From an uncultured beta proteobacterium (GTDB lineage: Bacteria; Pseudomonadota; Gammaproteobacteria; Burkholderiales; Burkholderiaceae_C): a DNA stretch of 34,363 nucleotides. Below are positions 32,525 through 34,363 of the stretch, one piece after another. The notes below the pieces were generated by a model. That model did not search any database and was not told the origin of the DNA. It worked only from the letters and a program-made list of their open reading frames with translations. The stretch lies in the NCBI GenBank assembly GCA_903822435.1, contig CAIJPE010000233.1, forward strand, positions 1-34,363, in the 5' to 3' direction. Position 1 is the first letter of the stretch; the number at the start of each line of letters is the position of its first letter. Position numbers and translations under genes: made by a program.

Positions 32525-32598
32525 GCGGGTGTAGTTCAATGGTAGAACGGCAGCTTCCCAAGCTTCATACGAGGGTTCGATTCCCTTCACCCGCTCCA
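32525..32598 (+). tRNA. tRNA-Gly(CCC)
   Basis: This is a 74-nt cloverleaf with encoded CCA. The acceptor stem pairs GCGGGTG with CACCCGC, the D-loop region is TAGTTCAATGGTAGAAC, and the anticodon loop TTCCCAA gives anticodon CCC. The T-arm is AGGGTTCGATTCCCT. The anticodon stem has one mismatch (C opposite T), as is common in this isoacceptor. The 3' end is followed at once by an integrase fragment, so the gene probably serves as an attachment site. Confidence 0.95.
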
Positions 32599-32620
32599 AA
32601 TCCCCCGTAGAGTGAGGATT

Positions 32621-32637
32621 GGCGCGGATCCCGCGCC
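32621..32637 (+). terminator. Strong hairpin after the tRNA
   Basis: GGCGCGG and CCGCGCC form a perfect 7-bp stem around an ATC loop, 22 bp past the tRNA end. The sequence after it (GGTGCTTGGTTTC) has only a broken T-run. It may terminate the tRNA transcript, or be part of the element's attachment-side sequence. Confidence 0.45.
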
Positions 32638-32649
32638 GGTGCTTGGTTT

Positions 32650-32689
32650 CAGTGGTCTTGGTGTCCCAAACTGGGGTCCCAAACCACTG
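32650..32689. repeat. Nested repeats between tRNA and integrase fragment
   Basis: GTCCCAAA occurs twice, at 32663-32670 and 32676-32683, 13 bp apart. Both lie inside an inverted pair CAGTGGT at 32650-32656 and ACCACTG at 32682-32688. Iterated short repeats next to an integrase gene are typical of recombinase or excisionase arm sites. This is a positional inference. Confidence 0.4.
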
Positions 32690-32691
32690 TC

Positions 32692-32964
32692 ATGACACCC
32701 GCACGAACTCTTTCCTACCTGCACCGCAGCCGACACGGCATTTTCGGCTTCCGTGTCGTCATTCCCAGGGATCTGCGTGACAGGTTCCCGCATCCTGAGT
32801 TCCGGGTTTCTCTGCGAACCCGCGACAATGGGGAAGCGCGGCGGCTCGCACACGGGTTGGCGTTCCACACCATCAGTTGTTTCAGGCGGATCCGAGAATT
32901 GAAATTCGATGAAGGGGCTGCGCTCGGTCAGAATGACCTTGCCCCCGGAATCCGTATCCCTTAG
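32692..32964 (+). pseudogene. Tyrosine-recombinase integrase, N-terminal remnant
   Basis: The 90-residue open frame begins TPARTLSYLHRSRHGIFGF, continuing with VVIPRDLRDRF, a pattern I recognise from the N-terminal arm-binding region of tyrosine integrases of the DUF6538 kind. The core-binding and catalytic R-H-R-Y parts are missing: the frame runs into the decayed IS element near 32934-32951, and past that element fewer than 80 bp separate it from the next gene. It is therefore a truncated remnant, not just interrupted. No ribosome-binding site is obvious before ATG 32692. Its place next to tRNA-Gly points to integration of a genomic island there. Confidence 0.7.
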
Positions 32965-33852
32965 CTGGTCATGGCTTGTTTGGGCAGCGCCGCAAGCCAA
33001 TTTTCCTCGAACTGCATCGGGCTGACGTAGTTCAGCGTCGAGTGCAGCCGGGTCCGGTTGTACCAGAGCAGCCAGGCGATGGTTTCGTCCATCGCCCGTG
33101 GCCTGGTCTGGAATCGCTGTCCGTGCAACCGCTCCACCTTCAGCGACCCGAACAGCGTCTCGCTACAAGCGTTGACCCAACAATTGCCGCGCCGACTCAT
33201 CGAACTGGTGATGCCGTACTCCGTCAACAACTCGCGGAAGTCCAGGCTGGCATATTGGCTGCCGCGATCGCTGTGGAAGATCAGGCCGGACTGCTTGCTC
33301 GGGTGGCGCTTGAACCATGCCATCCGCAGCGCGTCCATGACGATGTCTCGGGTCATGTTTCCGCGCAACGACCAGCCCACCACTTGCCGGCTGAACAGAT
33401 CGACGACTACAGCCAGGAATAGTCATCCTTCGTCGGTGGGGATGTAGATACCGTCACCCACCCACACCGTGTCCGGCTCGGCCACGTTGAACTCCCTGTC
33501 CAGCAAATTGGGCGAGATCGGCAGATCGTGATTGCTGTCGGTCGTGATCTTGAATCGCCGTTTGCCCTTGGCACGTATGCCATGCAGCTGCATGAGCTTT
33601 TGCACCCGTGCCCACACGAATCCCTCGCGCAAGCAGCGCCTTCCACGTGCGCGGCCAGCCGTAGCCGCCACACGTTTCGGCATGGACGGCCTTGATGTGC
33701 ACCGGCAGCGCGTCGTCGCTCAGGTGACGGCGCTGCGCGTCGCTGGCACCGCGTACAAAGTGCTCGTGGTATCCCGTCGGGCTCACGCCCAAGACTTGGC
33801 ACTGAACCGAGATCGGCCACTCCCGGCGATGTCGCTGGATAAAGGCGTACTT
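32961..33852 (-). pseudogene. IS3 OrfB (DDE transposase), frameshifted and with a nonsense codon
   Basis: Read leftward, the N-terminal part (FIQRHRREWPISVQCQVLGV, then ETCGGYGWPRTWKALLARGI) is in one frame. Near 33600-33615 it continues in another frame (RVQKLMQLHGIRAKGKRRFK), consistent with a small deletion. A TGA at 33425-33423 then breaks the catalytic domain between PTDEG and LFLAVVVDLFSRQ, where relatives usually have tryptophan. Past it the DDE core goes on: FHSDRGSQYASLDFRELL holds the second aspartate, and NACSETLFGSLKVERLHG includes the glutamate. At least two independent lesions make this a dead gene. Confidence 0.85.
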
Positions 33853-34133
33853 CACTTCGACTCGCGAGCAAAGTACGCCGTGGCTTTTCCCAGGATGTCG
33901 CGCTCCATCTTCACCCGGGCCAACTCGGCTCGCAGCCGGCTTATCTCCATCTGCTCGGCAGTCACCGGCTTGCTGTCGGCGCCCTTGAGATTGCCTTCGC
34001 GCTTGGCCTTGACCCAGTTGAACAACGTTTGGTCCACCACGCCCAGCGTCCTGGCCACAGCCGCGATGCTCTGGCCAGATTAAACCAGTCTCACCGCCTC
34101 GTGCTTGAACTCGAGCGTGTATCGTGAGCGCAT
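33852..34133 (-). pseudogene. IS3 OrfA (helix-turn-helix transposase subunit) with premature stop
   Basis: From ATG 34133 the frame reads MRSRYTLEFKHEAVRLV, then a TAA stop at 34082-34080, and continues SGQSIAAVARTLGVVDQTLF to a proper end at 33852 (total 94 codons with one internal stop). The first part is the usual OrfA N-terminus, and the lysine-to-stop change (AAA or AAG to TAA by one or two bases) is likely. A leucine-zipper-like segment follows (EISRLRAELARVKMERDILG). A restart at ATG 34058 could make only a fragment lacking part of the DNA-binding domain. Confidence 0.85.
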
Positions 34134-34235
34134 CCCCAGTCTGCAGGAGGCGGACCCCCACGTTCGCAATCTAAACTGCTGTGTATAACAAAGTTGGCGG
34201 CACAGGGTGGCACATTCGCGAATCGGAGAATGAAA

Positions 34236-34363
34236 ATGCTTATCGACGGCAATTGCCATTGCGGCGCGGTGTCATTTACTGCTGTGATCGATCCAACGCG
34301 TGTGGCGGTTTGTCACTGCACCGACTGTCAGACGCTATCTGGAGCACCATTTCGCGCAATCGC
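34236..34363 (+). CDS. GFA/CENP-V-fold family protein, 5' part (runs off the window end)
   Basis: The first 42 residues are visible: LIDGNCHCGAVSFTAVIDP, then VAVCHCTDCQTLSGAPFRAI. The cysteines in NCHCG and CHCTDC are zinc ligands of the glutathione-dependent formaldehyde-activating enzyme (GFA) family, whose members bind zinc and, in the founding case, glutathione. ATG 34236 is chosen over ATG 34230 because GGAG at 34225-34228 is seven bases from the former. Base composition is clearly more AT-rich than most of the window, in line with cargo of an integrated element. Substrate is unknown for most family members. Confidence 0.8.
   Translation, partial: MLIDGNCHCGAVSFTAVIDPTRVAVCHCTDCQTLSGAPFRAI

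Larger units (their letters stand above)
32947..34156 (-). mobile_element. Decayed IS3-family insertion sequence
   Basis: About 1.2 kb with two overlapping transposase frames read leftward, the IS3 layout. The ends could not be fixed. TCCG-TATCC at 32951 and its approximate inverted counterpart ending at 34154 (TCCG-CCTCC in reverse) suggest terminal repeats; the left end may instead be TGACC at 32934. A possible CCC target duplication is not distinctive in this C-rich sequence. The element is not functional, judging by its transposase genes, and it disrupts the integrase remnant. Confidence 0.75.

Noticed and set aside
34160..34235. Integron attC-like sequence (TAACAAAGTTGGCG) before the GFA gene, since such genes are frequent gene cassettes
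   Set aside because: No proper RYYYAAC/GTTRRRY pair with foldable arms was found, and there is no integron integrase in view.
1..34363. CRISPR arrays, rRNA genes, riboswitches, plasmid or phage replication origins
   Set aside because: No regularly spaced repeats, no rRNA motifs and no recognisable aptamer or iteron sequence were seen on reading the window.

Overview
The window is about 34.4 kb of GC-rich DNA, almost fully coding, with short intergenic gaps and many 1-4 bp overlaps between consecutive start and stop codons. It looks like a chromosome of a betaproteobacterium of the order Burkholderiales (Comamonadaceae or a close relative). The grounds are the two Bug-type solute-binding proteins, the IorAB-like molybdenum hydroxylases, the waaA/TolC/RND arrangement and the sequence of the tRNA-Gly(CCC). 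This placement comes from gene content only. No similarity search was run.

Layout. (1) 24-6828: a GntR/FadR regulator, then a same-strand run with two orphan Bug solute-binding proteins, a two-subunit molybdenum hydroxylase, a ModA-like binding protein without signal peptide, and an exported metallo-beta-lactamase-fold hydrolase. This reads as an uptake and oxidation cluster for an unknown organic acid or N-heterocycle. (2) 6832-12426: a metal-homeostasis island. It holds an EamA/DMT exporter with a histidine-rich tail, a divergent ABC pair (fused double permease, and an ATPase with a C-terminal extension) that has no binding protein nearby, an SmtB-type ArsR repressor and a zinc-type CDF exporter. 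Two copies of a TGAACA-N2-TGTTCA operator lie in its two promoter regions. This is the most novel-looking system in the window. (3) 12449-16964: a second, Tat-exported molybdenum hydroxylase, a divergent Crp/Fnr-type regulator with a perfect 7-2-7 palindrome between them, and a Tat-signal fumarylacetoacetate-hydrolase-family protein. (4) 17087-23202: an AlgZ/AlgR-like LytTR two-component system divergent from an AlgC-like phosphomannomutase, then the Kdo transferase WaaA and a membrane-anchored single-heme HAMP protein. (5) 23180-30540: TolC, protein-L-isoaspartate methyltransferase, an RND pump, its adaptor and a TetR repressor, read leftward as one likely operon, with a clear palindromic operator on the TetR promoter. 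(6) 30672-32227: UppP and TrmB, convergent. (7) 32525-end: tRNA-Gly(CCC), a truncated tyrosine-recombinase N-terminus, a decayed IS3-family element and the start of a GFA-family gene. This is the left edge of a probable genomic island inserted at the tRNA, and its right part lies outside the window.

No rRNA, CRISPR array, plasmid origin or riboswitch was recognised.
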